Assembly: GCF_021631985.1 (NCBI RefSeq) | Contig: NZ_CP070225.1 | Span: forward strand, 9,858,001-9,922,000 | From: Sandaracinus amylolyticus | GTDB taxonomy: Bacteria > Myxococcota_A > Polyangia > Polyangiales > Sandaracinaceae | Reading direction: 5' to 3' | DNA length: 64,000 bases | In this document: piece by piece, positions 19,443-28,196 of the stretch | Layout of the letters: each line of letters opens with the position of its first letter | Numbering within the stretch: position 1 is the first letter of the stretch | Program-made: the position numbers and the translations under genes | Notes under the pieces: generated by a model | Told to the model about the DNA's origin: nothing | The model's database searches: none | The model's input: only the letters and a program-made list of their open reading frames with translations

Positions 19443-19531
19443 GAAAATCGGCTCGCCCGCCGGTCCCTACCGTGCGCGCGCTTCGCGCGCTCCCGTGCGG
19501 GACCAGCGGGACGAGCACTCCCGCAAGGGCT
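19443..19531 (-). repeat. Dispersed hairpin repeat, copy 2
   Basis: This is nearly identical to copy 1, in the same orientation, offset by 91 bases. Its last bases run into the TGA stop of the minus-strand gene at 19531. Terminator-like on the minus strand (hairpin, then a short T run). Confidence 0.85.
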
Positions 19532-19881
19532 CAAGCCTCGCCGAGCCAGCGGCGCGGGGGCGTCGCGCCGCAGAGCTGCGCCGCGCGGATGCGGGCGTCG
19601 CGGCGCGCTGCGATCGCGAGGAGCTCGGCGTCGAGCGCGAGCTCCTTCGCGCTGGGCGTGCCCCGGTTGGCGGCGCGGGCGTCGCGCAGCAGCGACTCCA
19701 TGGCCTCGAGGATCGAGAAGAAGTCGTCGATCTCCTCGAGGAGCGTGGCCACTGCGCCGGGCTCGGCGCCCGCGAGCGCGGTGCGGAGGATCTGCGTGGC
19801 CTCGGCCGCGATGCGCTCGGCGCGCGCGAGGCGGAGCTCGACGGGGGATGCGAGGAAGGTCGAGGTGGACTGCGTTCTCAT
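19531..19881 (-). CDS. Hypothetical helical protein
   Basis: A 116-residue protein from the ATG of MRTQSTSTFL; an upstream in-frame extension to 19974 is arginine-rich and unlikely. It is mostly alpha-helical (VELRLARAERIAAEATQILR, AVATLLEEIDDFFSILEAME, LALDAELLAIAARRDARIRA) and has no signal peptide. I recognise no family. It is transcribed divergently from the RegB-like kinase with a 122-bp gap. Confidence 0.55.
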   Translation of the reverse strand: MRTQSTSTFLASPVELRLARAERIAAEATQILRTALAGAEPGAVATLLEEIDDFFSILEAMESLLRDARAANRGTPSAKELALDAELLAIAARRDARIRAAQLCGATPPRRWLGEA

Positions 19882-20003
19882 GCGGCGCGACCGTGCGCTG
19901 CGACCGCAACCTCCGGCCATCCGTCGGGTGACATGGCGGTCACGAGCGTGAGCCGCTGCGACCATTTGCCGCACGGCCGGGATCGGCCCAGCGCTTAGGG
20001 TAC

Positions 20004-21248
20004 GTGCCTCGCGTGAACGGAGAGACGCACCGGTGGATCGTGGCGCTGCGCTGGGCCGCGGTGGCGGGACAGCTCGCGCTGCTCGGCGTCGCGTTCGCGC
20101 GTGGGAGCGTGGATCTACCGTGGGGCGCGCTGATCGGCGTGGTCGCGGTCGCGGCGATCTCGAACGGTGTGCTCGCGATCGTGTGGCGCAGCGGAGAGCG
20201 GCTCGTCGGTCCCGTGCTGCTGCTCGACACGCTGCTGCTCTCGGTGATGCTCGCGCTCTCGGGCGGGCCCTCGAACCCGTTCGGCGTGCTCTTCCTGGTC
20301 TACGTGACGCTCGCGGCGGTCGCGGCGAGCACGCGGTGGACGTGGGTCGTCGTGGCCGCTGCGCTCGCGGGATACGGCGCGCTCTTCGTGTGGCACCTGC
20401 CGCTGCCGCCCGAGCTCGGCGGGCACGCAGCGCACGGAGGGGGGCACGGGGCGCACGGCGAGAGCCAGGCGTTCGACGTGCACCTGCAGGGCATGTGGCT
20501 CGCGTTCGCGATCGCGGCGACGGCGATCGCGGTGTTCGTCACCCGGGTGCGGCGCGCGCTCGAGGTGGAGCGCGAGCGTGCGGCGCGCGCGGCCAAGCTG
20601 GCCGCGACCACGACCCTCGCGGCGGGCGCGGCGCACGAGCTCGCGACGCCGCTCGCGACCATCAAGATCGCAGCGCGCGAGCTGGTGCGAGAGCTCGAGG
20701 CACGACCCGAGCTCGCGGCGCTGCGCGAGGACGCGCAGCTGGTGCACCGCGAGGTCGAGCGCAGCCGCGCGGTGCTCGATCGCCTCTCGCTCGAAGCGGG
20801 CGCGGTGACCGGCGAGCCGCGCGAGCGACGGACGCTCGGCGCGCTCGGCGACGCGATCACGACGGCGATCGGCGAGCGTACGACGCGGGTGCGGATGCGT
20901 GTGAGCACGGGCGAGGTCTCGGTCCCTCCGCGCGCGATGACGCACGCCCTCGCGAGCCTCGTGCGCAACGCGCTCGATGCGAGCGATGCGCCGGTCGATC
21001 TCGCGCTCGAGCTGCGCGACGGGACGCTGATCGCGCGCGTCGAGGATCGCGGCAGCGGGATGAGCGACGAGACGCTGGCGCGGGTGGGCGAGCCCTTCTT
21101 CACGACGAAGCCGCCGGGCTCGGGCATGGGGCTCGGGGTGTTCCTCGCGCGCGCGGTGGTGGAGCAGCTCGAGGGGACGCTGCGCTTCGACTCCCAGGTC
21201 GGGCGCGGCACGGTGGTCGAGGCGACGATCCCGAGGGCGAGCGCATGA
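20004..21248 (+). CDS. regB: RegB/PrrB-like redox sensor histidine kinase
   Basis: This 414-residue protein has six hydrophobic helices in the first 190 residues, with the ubiquinone-site motif GGPSNPF (about residues 90-96) that marks RegB/PrrB sensors. A His/Gly-rich loop (GGHAAHGGGHGAHG) precedes the last helix. The phospho-acceptor is H211 in GAAHELATPLATIK, the characteristic RegB H-box, and the ATP site has RNALDAS, EDRGSGM and GSGMGLGVFLA. It contains no cysteine at all, so the redox-active cytosolic cysteine known from Rhodobacter RegB is missing. It overlaps regA by four bases (ATGA). It probably senses respiratory quinone redox state. The GTG start is supported by gene end-to-start geometry only. 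Confidence 0.88.
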   Translation: MPRVNGETHRWIVALRWAAVAGQLALLGVAFARGSVDLPWGALIGVVAVAAISNGVLAIVWRSGERLVGPVLLLDTLLLSVMLALSGGPSNPFGVLFLVYVTLAAVAASTRWTWVVVAAALAGYGALFVWHLPLPPELGGHAAHGGGHGAHGESQAFDVHLQGMWLAFAIAATAIAVFVTRVRRALEVERERAARAAKLAATTTLAAGAAHELATPLATIKIAARELVRELEARPELAALREDAQLVHREVERSRAVLDRLSLEAGAVTGEPRERRTLGALGDAITTAIGERTTRVRMRVSTGEVSVPPRAMTHALASLVRNALDASDAPVDLALELRDGTLIARVEDRGSGMSDETLARVGEPFFTTKPPGSGMGLGVFLARAVVEQLEGTLRFDSQVGRGTVVEATIPRASA

Positions 21249-21799
21249 CCGGGCGCGAGAACGCACCCTCGATCCTCGTCGTCGACGACGACGACGTGCT
21301 GCGCGAGCGGCTGGCGCGCGCGCTGGCGCAGCGGGGCCTCGCGGTGCGCACCGCGCGCGACGCCGACGAAGCGGCGAGCCTCGCGCACGCCGAGAGCCCC
21401 GAGCTCGCGCTGGTCGATCTGCGCATGCCGGGGCCCTCGGGGCTCGCGCTGATCCGCACGTTGCTGGAGATCGACCCGCACACGCGCGTGGTGGTGCTCA
21501 CCGGCTACGGCAGCATCGCGACCGCGCTCGAGGCGGTGCGGCTCGGCGCGGTGCACTACCTGCAGAAGCCCGCGGACGTCGACGAGATCCTCGCGGCGTT
21601 CCATCGCGACGAGCTGCCGCTCTCTCCGGAGATCCCGCTGCCGACGACCAGCGTGCCCTCGCTCGCGCGCGCCGAGTGGGAGCACATCCAGCGTGTGCTC
21701 ACCGACTGCGGCGGCAACGTGTCGCAGGCGGCGCGCCTGCTCGGGCTCCATCGTCGCTCGCTGCAGCGCAAGCTCTCGAAGTACCCGGTCTCGCGTTGA
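21245..21799 (+). CDS. regA: RegA/PrrA/ActR-like response regulator
   Basis: This 184-residue protein has a receiver with D58 (LALVDLRMPG), T and K switch residues (VVLTGYGS, HYLQKPAD), a short Pro-rich linker, and a Fis-type helix-turn-helix GNVSQAARLLGLHRRSLQRK that is nearly invariant in RegA proteins. It is co-translated with the RegB-like kinase. RegA homologues globally control respiration, electron-transport and carbon genes in response to redox. Targets here cannot be read from the window. Confidence 0.93.
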   Translation: MTGRENAPSILVVDDDDVLRERLARALAQRGLAVRTARDADEAASLAHAESPELALVDLRMPGPSGLALIRTLLEIDPHTRVVVLTGYGSIATALEAVRLGAVHYLQKPADVDEILAAFHRDELPLSPEIPLPTTSVPSLARAEWEHIQRVLTDCGGNVSQAARLLGLHRRSLQRKLSKYPVSR

Positions 21800-21800
21800 G

Positions 21801-21890
21801 TCCCTGCCGGAGTGCTCGTCCCGCCGGACCCGGACGGGAGCGCGCGAAGCGCGCGGACGGTAGGGCCCTGCGGGCGAGCCGATTTTTTCA
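21801..21890 (+). repeat. Dispersed hairpin repeat, copy 3
   Basis: Plus-strand orientation: GGAGTGCTCGTCCCGC, the inner palindrome GCGCGCGAAGCGCGCG, CTGCGGGCGAGCC, then GATTTTTTC. The six-T run after the long hairpin makes it a good intrinsic terminator for the regB-regA operon, which ends at 21799. Confidence 0.88.
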
Positions 21891-21980
21891 GTCCCCTGCC
21901 GGAGTGCTCGTCCCGCAGGTCCCGGACGGGAGCGCGCGAAGCGCGCGGACGGTAGGGGCCTGCGGGCGAGCCGATTTTCG
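21891..21980 (+). repeat. Dispersed hairpin repeat, copy 4
   Basis: Tandem to copy 3, same orientation, 90 bases further on, ending GAGCCGATTTTC. Together they fill the gap between regA and the convergent VWA gene that ends at 21994. Confidence 0.88.
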
Positions 21981-21993
21981 GCAGTCCTGATGG

Positions 21994-24195
21994 TCAGCGC
22001 CGGCGGTGACGTCGGCGCAGCTCGCCGAGCGGTGCGGCGAGGCGCGCGGGGTGTCGCGCGATCAAGTCGGCGTAGCGCTCGGGCGTGATCGCGAGCGCGT
22101 GCAGCACGCGCACGAACACCGTGATCGCGTCGGCCATGCGCTCGAGCGGCGGGACGCCGGGCGTCTCGAGCGTCTCGAGCACGGCGATCGCGTCGAGGGT
22201 GCGCGAGAGATCGTCGTCGTCGTCCGCGCCGGCGAGCGTGTCGGGGCCGCTGGGAAGCGCAGGGAACCAGCGATCGAAGCGGGCCTCGAGCGCGCGCAGA
22301 TCGCGGCGCATCGCGTCGAGCCGCGCGGCGGTCGCGTCGTCCGAGACACCCAGCTCGGCGAGCGCGTCCTCGAGCGGGCGCGGGTCGTCGGCGACCAGCG
22401 AAGCAGGCAGCAGCGCCGCGATCTCGTCCCACGGCGGTGTTTGCGCGGCGTACGAAGGGCTCGCGGCGTCGTCGCCGCGCTCCCACGCCTCGAGCTCGAC
22501 GTCGGACACGTGGTGATAGAAGACGCGCGCGCCGTCGCGGCGTTGGGCCTCCGCGAGCGCGCGCAGTCCGGGCCCTTCTCCGCCGAGCGCGACGATCGCG
22601 ACGCGCGTGGGCACCCCGAGCCGCTCGCGCAGCGACACGATCGCGCTCGGATCGACCGTCGCCTCGCCATCGCTGACGAGCACGATCTGGGCGCGCGTGA
22701 GCGCGACGTCGTGGCGCCGTGCCCACTCGATCTCGCGCAGCGCGTCGACGATCGCGCGCTGGATGTCGGTGCCGCCCGAGCGCTCGACGCCGACCACGTC
22801 GTCGATCGCGCGCAGCGCCTCGTCGACGGTGCGCACGCGTCGAGTGGGCTCGCTCGCGGTGTGGAAGAACCGATAGTAGAGGAGCTGCTGCACCCGCCCG
22901 CCGCGCTCGAGGCGCTCCATCAGCGCGGCGAGCTCGGCGAGGATCACCGCGTCCCGCATGCGAGCGCGCGCGCCGTGCATCGACGTCGAGCCGTCGAGCA
23001 GGAAGAGCCGCACCTCCGCGGACGCGCCGCTCCTCGCGTCGTCGCGGCGGCGAGGGCGCAGATGACGGCGCACGAGGAGCTCGCCCGACGCGAGCTGGTG
23101 CACGACGCGCCGCGGATCGTCGATCACCGCGTCGCGGAGATCCTCGACGCTGCGCACGTGCGCGAGGCGCATCCGCTCGGCGGGGAACGCGACCTCCTCG
23201 TCGCGCGGATCTTCGGCGAGGAAGCGCGCCTGGGAGAGCCCGCCGCCGATCTCGAGGCGCGCGTCGGCCGCGAGCATCGCGCGCATCGCCGCGAGGTGCG
23301 CGCCCTCGGCGACGAACGCGCGGTGGCGGCGCAGCGCGAGCGCGCGTGGTGGGGAAGCGCTCTCGAGGTCGCGCTCGACGCGTGCCCGCGCATCGTCGTA
23401 GGCGCGCTCGATCCGCGCGGCGAGCCCGGGTGGGATCGCCTCGGTGGCCGGCGCGTCGCGGAGCGGTCGCGCGAGGGGATCGAGGACGCGCGCTCGCGCG
23501 TCGTGGTGCGCGCCGAGGTAGCTCGCGGCCGCGGCGAGGGTGGTCGCGACCGGAGCGCGCCGGGCGATCGCGCCGTCGAGCTGATGCGAGAGATCGATCT
23601 CGGCGCGCACCCCACACGCGATCATGCGGCGCGTCTGCGCGAGCTCGTGCGCGACCATGCTCTTCGCAGCGCGCGCCGGCGACGCGTCGTCCAGCAGGGC
23701 GCGGCGCGCCGCTTCGAGCAGGCGCTGCCGGCGTCCGAGCCGCTCGGTCTCGAGCTCCGCTTCGTCGAGGAGCGCATCGATCGCGCGCGCTCGCGGGGCG
23801 CGCGGACCGGGGCGCGCATCGAGGGGGCGCCGCCCGAGCCCGCGCACCAGACGATCGAGCGCGTGAGGACGATCGAGCGCGGCCTCGACCCGGACGATCC
23901 AGCGATGGAGCGACGCGAGCCAGACCAGCTCCTCGCCCGGCACGTGCTCGCCCGCCGCGACGCGGAGCTCGAGCAGATCGACGTTGTGCTCGAGCTCCGC
24001 GATCAGCGCGCTCGCGTGGGCCGGCCACGTCTCGCGGGTGATTGCGCGCGACGCGGCATCCTCGAGCGCGACGGTGCGGAGCGCCTCGCCCGCGCCGAAG
24101 AAGCGCGCGCGCAGCCGAGACCACCACGGCACGATCGCGCGGACCTCGTCGGGGCGACGGAGGAGCCGCTCGATCCGCAGGTGCAGCGCGCTCAC
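21994..24195 (-). CDS. VWA-domain protein partner of a MoxR ATPase (ViaA/CoxE-like)
   Basis: This 733-residue cytoplasmic protein starts at a GTG overlapping the stop of the MoxR gene (GTGA). The first half is helical and basic. A von Willebrand A domain lies in the second half: VRLFLLDGSTSMHGARARM holds the DxSxS metal (MIDAS) motif, SGGTDIQRAI its threonine, and VLVSDGEA its aspartate. In RavA-ViaA, MoxR-CoxE and similar pairs, the ATPase uses the VWA protein as a substrate adaptor for metal insertion or complex remodelling. It is the last gene of a four-gene operon. Confidence 0.85.
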   Translation of the reverse strand: MSALHLRIERLLRRPDEVRAIVPWWSRLRARFFGAGEALRTVALEDAASRAITRETWPAHASALIAELEHNVDLLELRVAAGEHVPGEELVWLASLHRWIVRVEAALDRPHALDRLVRGLGRRPLDARPGPRAPRARAIDALLDEAELETERLGRRQRLLEAARRALLDDASPARAAKSMVAHELAQTRRMIACGVRAEIDLSHQLDGAIARRAPVATTLAAAASYLGAHHDARARVLDPLARPLRDAPATEAIPPGLAARIERAYDDARARVERDLESASPPRALALRRHRAFVAEGAHLAAMRAMLAADARLEIGGGLSQARFLAEDPRDEEVAFPAERMRLAHVRSVEDLRDAVIDDPRRVVHQLASGELLVRRHLRPRRRDDARSGASAEVRLFLLDGSTSMHGARARMRDAVILAELAALMERLERGGRVQQLLYYRFFHTASEPTRRVRTVDEALRAIDDVVGVERSGGTDIQRAIVDALREIEWARRHDVALTRAQIVLVSDGEATVDPSAIVSLRERLGVPTRVAIVALGGEGPGLRALAEAQRRDGARVFYHHVSDVELEAWERGDDAASPSYAAQTPPWDEIAALLPASLVADDPRPLEDALAELGVSDDATAARLDAMRRDLRALEARFDRWFPALPSGPDTLAGADDDDDLSRTLDAIAVLETLETPGVPPLERMADAITVFVRVLHALAITPERYADLIARHPARLAAPLGELRRRHRRR

Positions 24196-26579
24196 GGTGC
24201 ACGCACGATCGCGGCCCAGCGCGCGTCGTTCGCGCCGGCGAGCGCATCGTGCAGCGCCTTCCGGAGCGCGGCGTCGAGCGCGTGCAGCCGCGTCGCGAGG
24301 GCGCGCGCGTGATCGGCGTGCTCCGGGAGCAACGACGCGACGAGCTCGGACTCGAGCGACGTGCGGCGCAGCGCCGCCTCGTCGTGCGCGATCTGCACGA
24401 GCGTCGGGTCCGCGCCCGCCCGCGCGTGCCAGCCCTCGAGGTGCGCGACCAGCCGCTCGATGCGCGCGAGGTCGATCGACGCGAGCTGCGCGCGCGTCTC
24501 CGCGGAGAGCGCGGCGAGCGCGTCGCGTGCGCGCTCGGTCGCCCCTCGTGCGCGATCGGGCTCGTGGAGGAGCAGCGCGATCTCGCCGAGCACCAAGCAG
24601 AGCAGCGCGCGATCCTCGGACGCGCGGAGCGCGCGATACCGCGCCAGATCGAAGGGCGCATCCGAAGGTGCGCCCTCGTCGCTCGTCCGCTCGCGCGCGA
24701 GCAGCGCCCGCGCGACCCACGCGAGGTGCGCGCTCGCGGGCACCGCGTCGTGCACCCCGAGCCGCGCGAGGTGCCCGAGCACGCCGCGCACCACGTCGCG
24801 CATCGCGTCACGGCTCGGCAGCGCGAGATCGTCCGCATAGCGAGCCTCGACCAGCGGCGACAGGCGCGGGCCGAGCACCACAGCGCGCAGCGGCTCGGGC
24901 GGCGCGCCCGGCGCGAGGCTCGCGAGGTCGCGCTCCAGTCGATCGAACGCGCGCGCGAGGGGCGCGAGCGCATCGAGCGTCGTCGAGAGCCCGCGCGCGC
25001 CCCGCGCATCGAAGCCGGTGATCCGCTGCGCCGCATGAGCGTCGAGCGCGAGCCGCGCGCGATCGACCAGCGTCGCGAACCCGCGCTCCCACCGCGCTGC
25101 GTGCACGTCGGGTTGCTCGATCGACGCGCCCTCCGCCAGCAGCGCCTCGCGCAGCTCCGCCGCCTCGCGATAGCGCGCGATCTCCCCGGCGACGTCCTCG
25201 GGATCGTCGGCCGCGGTCCCCGCGAACCCGCCGAACGCGACGTGCTCGGTGAGCGCAGCGAGCGCGCGGGTCCGCATCTCGCGCGCGATCGCGCGCGCCT
25301 CGGGATCCTCGGCCTCGAGGGTCCGCGATCGCTCGAGCACGCCGCGCAGCGCGTGGAGATCGTGCGCCTCGAGCGTCGCGATCGCGATCGGCTCGGCGCG
25401 CTCCGGCTCGTTCGTCTCGACCGCGATCGGTGCGGGCTCCTCCGCTGCGACCTGCACCGGCGCCGGCGCAGGCGCTTCGACCGGCTCGTCGGGCAGCGCG
25501 CGCGCCGTGATCTCTCGGAGGCACTCGTCCCAGAGATCGTGCTCGGCCTTCATGATCGTGAGCTGCCGTCGCTCTCGCGGCTCGTGCTCCTGCGCCAGCA
25601 GCGCGTCCAGCGACGCGGGCTCCGGTCCTGCGACCACCAGCGCGAGCCGCAGCATCGCGAGATCCGAGAGCTCCGCGACGAGCGGTCGATCGCGCCGATG
25701 GAGCGCCTTGTCGAGCACGCAGATCGTCCGCAGCAGCTGCGCGAGCCGCACCGCGGTCCGCGCCGACGCGTACCGCGTCGCGACGAAGCCGGGATCCGCG
25801 CGCTCGAGCTCGCCGGTGCGCCGCTCGAACGCCGAGACCAGATCGGCGACGCGCTCGGCGAGGCTCGCCGGAACGCGCACCTCGGACGCCATCGTCTGGA
25901 GCGCGTCGAGGTCCTGGATCGTGAGGCGCGCGCTCAGCGCGGCGCGCTCGCCCACCGAGCCCGCGACCAGCCGCCGCAGGTTCGCAGGATCCGCGAAGGT
26001 GCGCGGCACGAAGCTCACGAACGCGATGCGATCGACGAACGCGAGGAGCGTGCGGCGGTTCTCCTCGAGCACCTCGGTGAGGTACCGATTCGTCGTCATC
26101 AGCGCGCACTCGATCGCGCCGCGCGTGATGCGCGCGCCCTGCTTGAGCTCGCGCTCTTCGAGCAGGTTCAGCGTCGAGCGCAGCAGCATGTCGCGCCCGT
26201 CGAGCACCTCGTCGAGGAACGCATGCACCGAGCCGAGCAGGCCCTCGTCGGTGAAGTGCACCGTGCGGCCCGAGTCCATCAGCGTGCGGAAGTCGACCGC
26301 GCCGATCAGCTCGGTGTGCACCGTGCTCTCGGTGATCTGCCGCGCGAACACGCTCGGCTCGCCGGTCGCTTCGTCGACGATGCGCGCGACCACCGCGCTC
26401 GCGAGCTGGCTCTTGCCGGTGCCCGGTGGGCCCGTCATCAGCACGTGCTGTCGCGAGAGCAGCGCGAGCGCGATCTGCTGCAGCGGATCGCGCCGCTCGA
26501 CGAAGCGCTCCTCGAGCTCGGCGAAGAAGCGCGCGAAGTGATCGAGCGCGGCGGCGCGACGGGAGTCGGAGCGCAACAT
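24192..26579 (-). CDS. MoxR/RavA-type AAA+ ATPase with long helical extension
   Basis: This 795-residue protein has an N-terminal MoxR AAA+ module at about 15-300: Walker A GPPGTGKS (50-57), a Walker B-like region near VHFTDEGLLGSVHAFLDE, sensor 1 CALMTTNRYL, and arginine finger candidates in FVDRIAFVSF. The remaining 490 residues are helical, Ala/Arg/Glu-rich and of no recognised family, much longer than the RavA tail. The GPPGTGK and lid pattern resemble RavA. It overlaps the VWA gene and follows a Cys-rich secreted protein by nine bases. Function inferred: an ATP-driven chaperone acting with the adjacent VWA protein. Confidence 0.88.
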   Translation of the reverse strand: MLRSDSRRAAALDHFARFFAELEERFVERRDPLQQIALALLSRQHVLMTGPPGTGKSQLASAVVARIVDEATGEPSVFARQITESTVHTELIGAVDFRTLMDSGRTVHFTDEGLLGSVHAFLDEVLDGRDMLLRSTLNLLEERELKQGARITRGAIECALMTTNRYLTEVLEENRRTLLAFVDRIAFVSFVPRTFADPANLRRLVAGSVGERAALSARLTIQDLDALQTMASEVRVPASLAERVADLVSAFERRTGELERADPGFVATRYASARTAVRLAQLLRTICVLDKALHRRDRPLVAELSDLAMLRLALVVAGPEPASLDALLAQEHEPRERRQLTIMKAEHDLWDECLREITARALPDEPVEAPAPAPVQVAAEEPAPIAVETNEPERAEPIAIATLEAHDLHALRGVLERSRTLEAEDPEARAIAREMRTRALAALTEHVAFGGFAGTAADDPEDVAGEIARYREAAELREALLAEGASIEQPDVHAARWERGFATLVDRARLALDAHAAQRITGFDARGARGLSTTLDALAPLARAFDRLERDLASLAPGAPPEPLRAVVLGPRLSPLVEARYADDLALPSRDAMRDVVRGVLGHLARLGVHDAVPASAHLAWVARALLARERTSDEGAPSDAPFDLARYRALRASEDRALLCLVLGEIALLLHEPDRARGATERARDALAALSAETRAQLASIDLARIERLVAHLEGWHARAGADPTLVQIAHDEAALRRTSLESELVASLLPEHADHARALATRLHALDAALRKALHDALAGANDARWAAIVRAP

Positions 26580-26588
26580 CAGCGCGGC

Positions 26589-26924
26589 TCAGCTGGCGTC
26601 GTCGCCGGCATCTTCTTCGCTGGCCGCATCGCCGCTCGCCGCGTCCTCGCTCACCTCGGCGTCCATCGCGCTCGCGTCGCGCGATCCCGCATCTTCCGAG
26701 CCGGCATCGCCCGAGCCGGCATCGCGCGGCGGCCCCGCGTCCGCTCCGCGGCACACACCGCCGATGCACTCGAGGCCGATCGCGCACTCGCTGCTGCGCG
26801 TGCAGGGCTCGCCTTCGCCCTTGGCGGTCTCGATGTCGCTGCACGCGTAGCCGCCGAGCCCGACGTGCAGCACGCCGGCGACGAGCGCGATCGCGCCGAG
26901 CCGGAGTGCTGCTTCACGAGACAT
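26589..26924 (-). CDS. Small Cys-rich secreted protein or lipoprotein with an Asp/Ala/Ser-rich tail
   Basis: This 111-residue protein has an N-terminal hydrophobic signal (LRLGAIALVAGVLHVGLGG) ending near GYAC; the lipobox is atypical. A small disulphide module follows (GEPCTRSSECAIGLECIGGV plus a final C), of the Dickkopf-like C-x6-C-x5-C-x4-C type common in myxobacterial exoproteins. The tail is low complexity, made of DAGS, EDA and SDA units. It sits inside the SPFH-MoxR-VWA operon with gaps of 15 and 9 bases, so it is co-expressed. Role unknown. Confidence 0.7.
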   Translation of the reverse strand: MSREAALRLGAIALVAGVLHVGLGGYACSDIETAKGEGEPCTRSSECAIGLECIGGVCRGADAGPPRDAGSGDAGSEDAGSRDASAMDAEVSEDAASGDAASEEDAGDDAS

Positions 26925-26939
26925 CGAGGGAGAAACCTG

Positions 26940-28088
26940 TCAGGTCGCTCGAGTTCCGCAATTCGGGCAGAACTTCGTGCCGGGCGCGAGCATGGTCTGA
27001 CACGCGGGGCAGGGCTTGGGCTGCGGGGGCGCGAGCGACGTGCCGCACTCCGCGCAGAACTTCCCGGGCGGCACCTTCGCGCTGCATCCGGGGCACGTCA
27101 CCGTCGCGCCCTGCGCCGCCTGCGCGGGCGGCGGCTGCTGCGGATAACCGCCCTGCTGCGGCTGACCGGGCTGGCCCATCTGCTGGCCGTACATGTTCGC
27201 CATCGCGAAGCCCATCCCGAGCCCCGCGCCGGCGCCGACCATGCCCGTTCCCTCGCCGCCCTTCGCCATGCCCTGACCGGCGCCGAGCATCGCCTCGCCC
27301 GCGGCGTACTGCATGAAGTTGCCGCCGGTGAGCTCGTCCTTCGCGCGCTTCTTCGCCTTGATGTCGGCGTACCGATCCTGCGCGTCCTGGATGCGCTTCA
27401 GCTCGTCGTCGCTGAAGTTGATCGTGAAGTCGCCGAGCCCGAGGAACTGCGCGCCGATCTCGCTGAGGTCGTCGCACTTCTGGAGGAACGACTGGCCCAG
27501 CTCGTCGTGGTACGCGGGCAGCGCCTGGATCTCGATCTTCTGGCGGATCACGAAGTTCGGCACGGTCTTCTTGACCGAGTTCATGAACTTCGTCTGGATG
27601 AACGACTCCACCCGGTCGTTGCTGGGCGTGCCGCCCATGCCGACGTAGTTGACGATGAACTTGTCGGGCTCGACCACGCGCCAGATGAAGGTGCCGAAGA
27701 TCCGCGGGCTCACCGTGATCTCGAGCTCGGGATCCTTCATCGGAGGGAAGGGCCCTCCGAACTTCGTGTTGCGGTTGGGCCGCATGCTCACGAAGTAGAG
27801 ATCGGTGACGAAGATGTTCCCGCCGGTGAACGAGTCGACCAGGTTCGAGAGGAACGGGATGTTGCCGGTGTCGAGCTGGTGGCGCTGTCCGACGCCCGCG
27901 GTGCGCAGCACGCCGACCAGCGAGCCGTCGCGGAAGAACACCGCCGCCTCGTCGGCATCGATCGTGAGCTGCGAGAACTTCGGGATCGTCCGTTCGGGAT
28001 GCTTGTAGACGATCAGATCCTTCGCGGAGTCGGGGCGCGCGATCATCATCTCGCGCACGCCACCGCGAACGAAGTCCATGATTCCCAT
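26940..28088 (-). CDS. SPFH-domain protein with C-terminal double zinc ribbon (YdjI / virion-core-like)
   Basis: This 382-residue protein starts at the ATG of MGIMDFVRGG, with GGGAGGG eight bases upstream. Residues about 30-230 form an SPFH/band-7 domain of the YdjI type, often annotated as 'virion core protein': VYKHPERTIPKFSQLTIDAD, EAAVFFRDGSLVGVL, then ISPRIFGTFIWRV-like strands. A Gly/Met/Gln/Pro-rich linker leads to two zinc ribbons (CPGCSAKVPPGKFCAECG and CPACQTMLAPGTKFCPNCG), eight Cys in all. SPFH proteins assemble rings or scaffolds at membranes. It is the first gene of the MoxR-VWA operon and has a divergent promoter shared with a secreted VWA protein. Confidence 0.88.
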   Translation of the reverse strand: MGIMDFVRGGVREMMIARPDSAKDLIVYKHPERTIPKFSQLTIDADEAAVFFRDGSLVGVLRTAGVGQRHQLDTGNIPFLSNLVDSFTGGNIFVTDLYFVSMRPNRNTKFGGPFPPMKDPELEITVSPRIFGTFIWRVVEPDKFIVNYVGMGGTPSNDRVESFIQTKFMNSVKKTVPNFVIRQKIEIQALPAYHDELGQSFLQKCDDLSEIGAQFLGLGDFTINFSDDELKRIQDAQDRYADIKAKKRAKDELTGGNFMQYAAGEAMLGAGQGMAKGGEGTGMVGAGAGLGMGFAMANMYGQQMGQPGQPQQGGYPQQPPPAQAAQGATVTCPGCSAKVPPGKFCAECGTSLAPPQPKPCPACQTMLAPGTKFCPNCGTRAT

Positions 28089-28196
28089 CCTGGGCCCTCC
28101 CGTATCGACGCGTATGAGGCCGCTGAGAACGCGGCGCGATCGAGACAACGCAGGATACCCGCCGGGCGTTCCCTGCGAAAGCTTCGGGAACTGCGG

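Noticed and set aside
21994-26579. Calling the MoxR-VWA pair ravA-viaA outright.
   Set aside because: Architecture fits, but both proteins are much larger than RavA (about 500) and ViaA (about 480), and the C-terminal RavA triple-helical and LARA regions cannot be recognised by eye.
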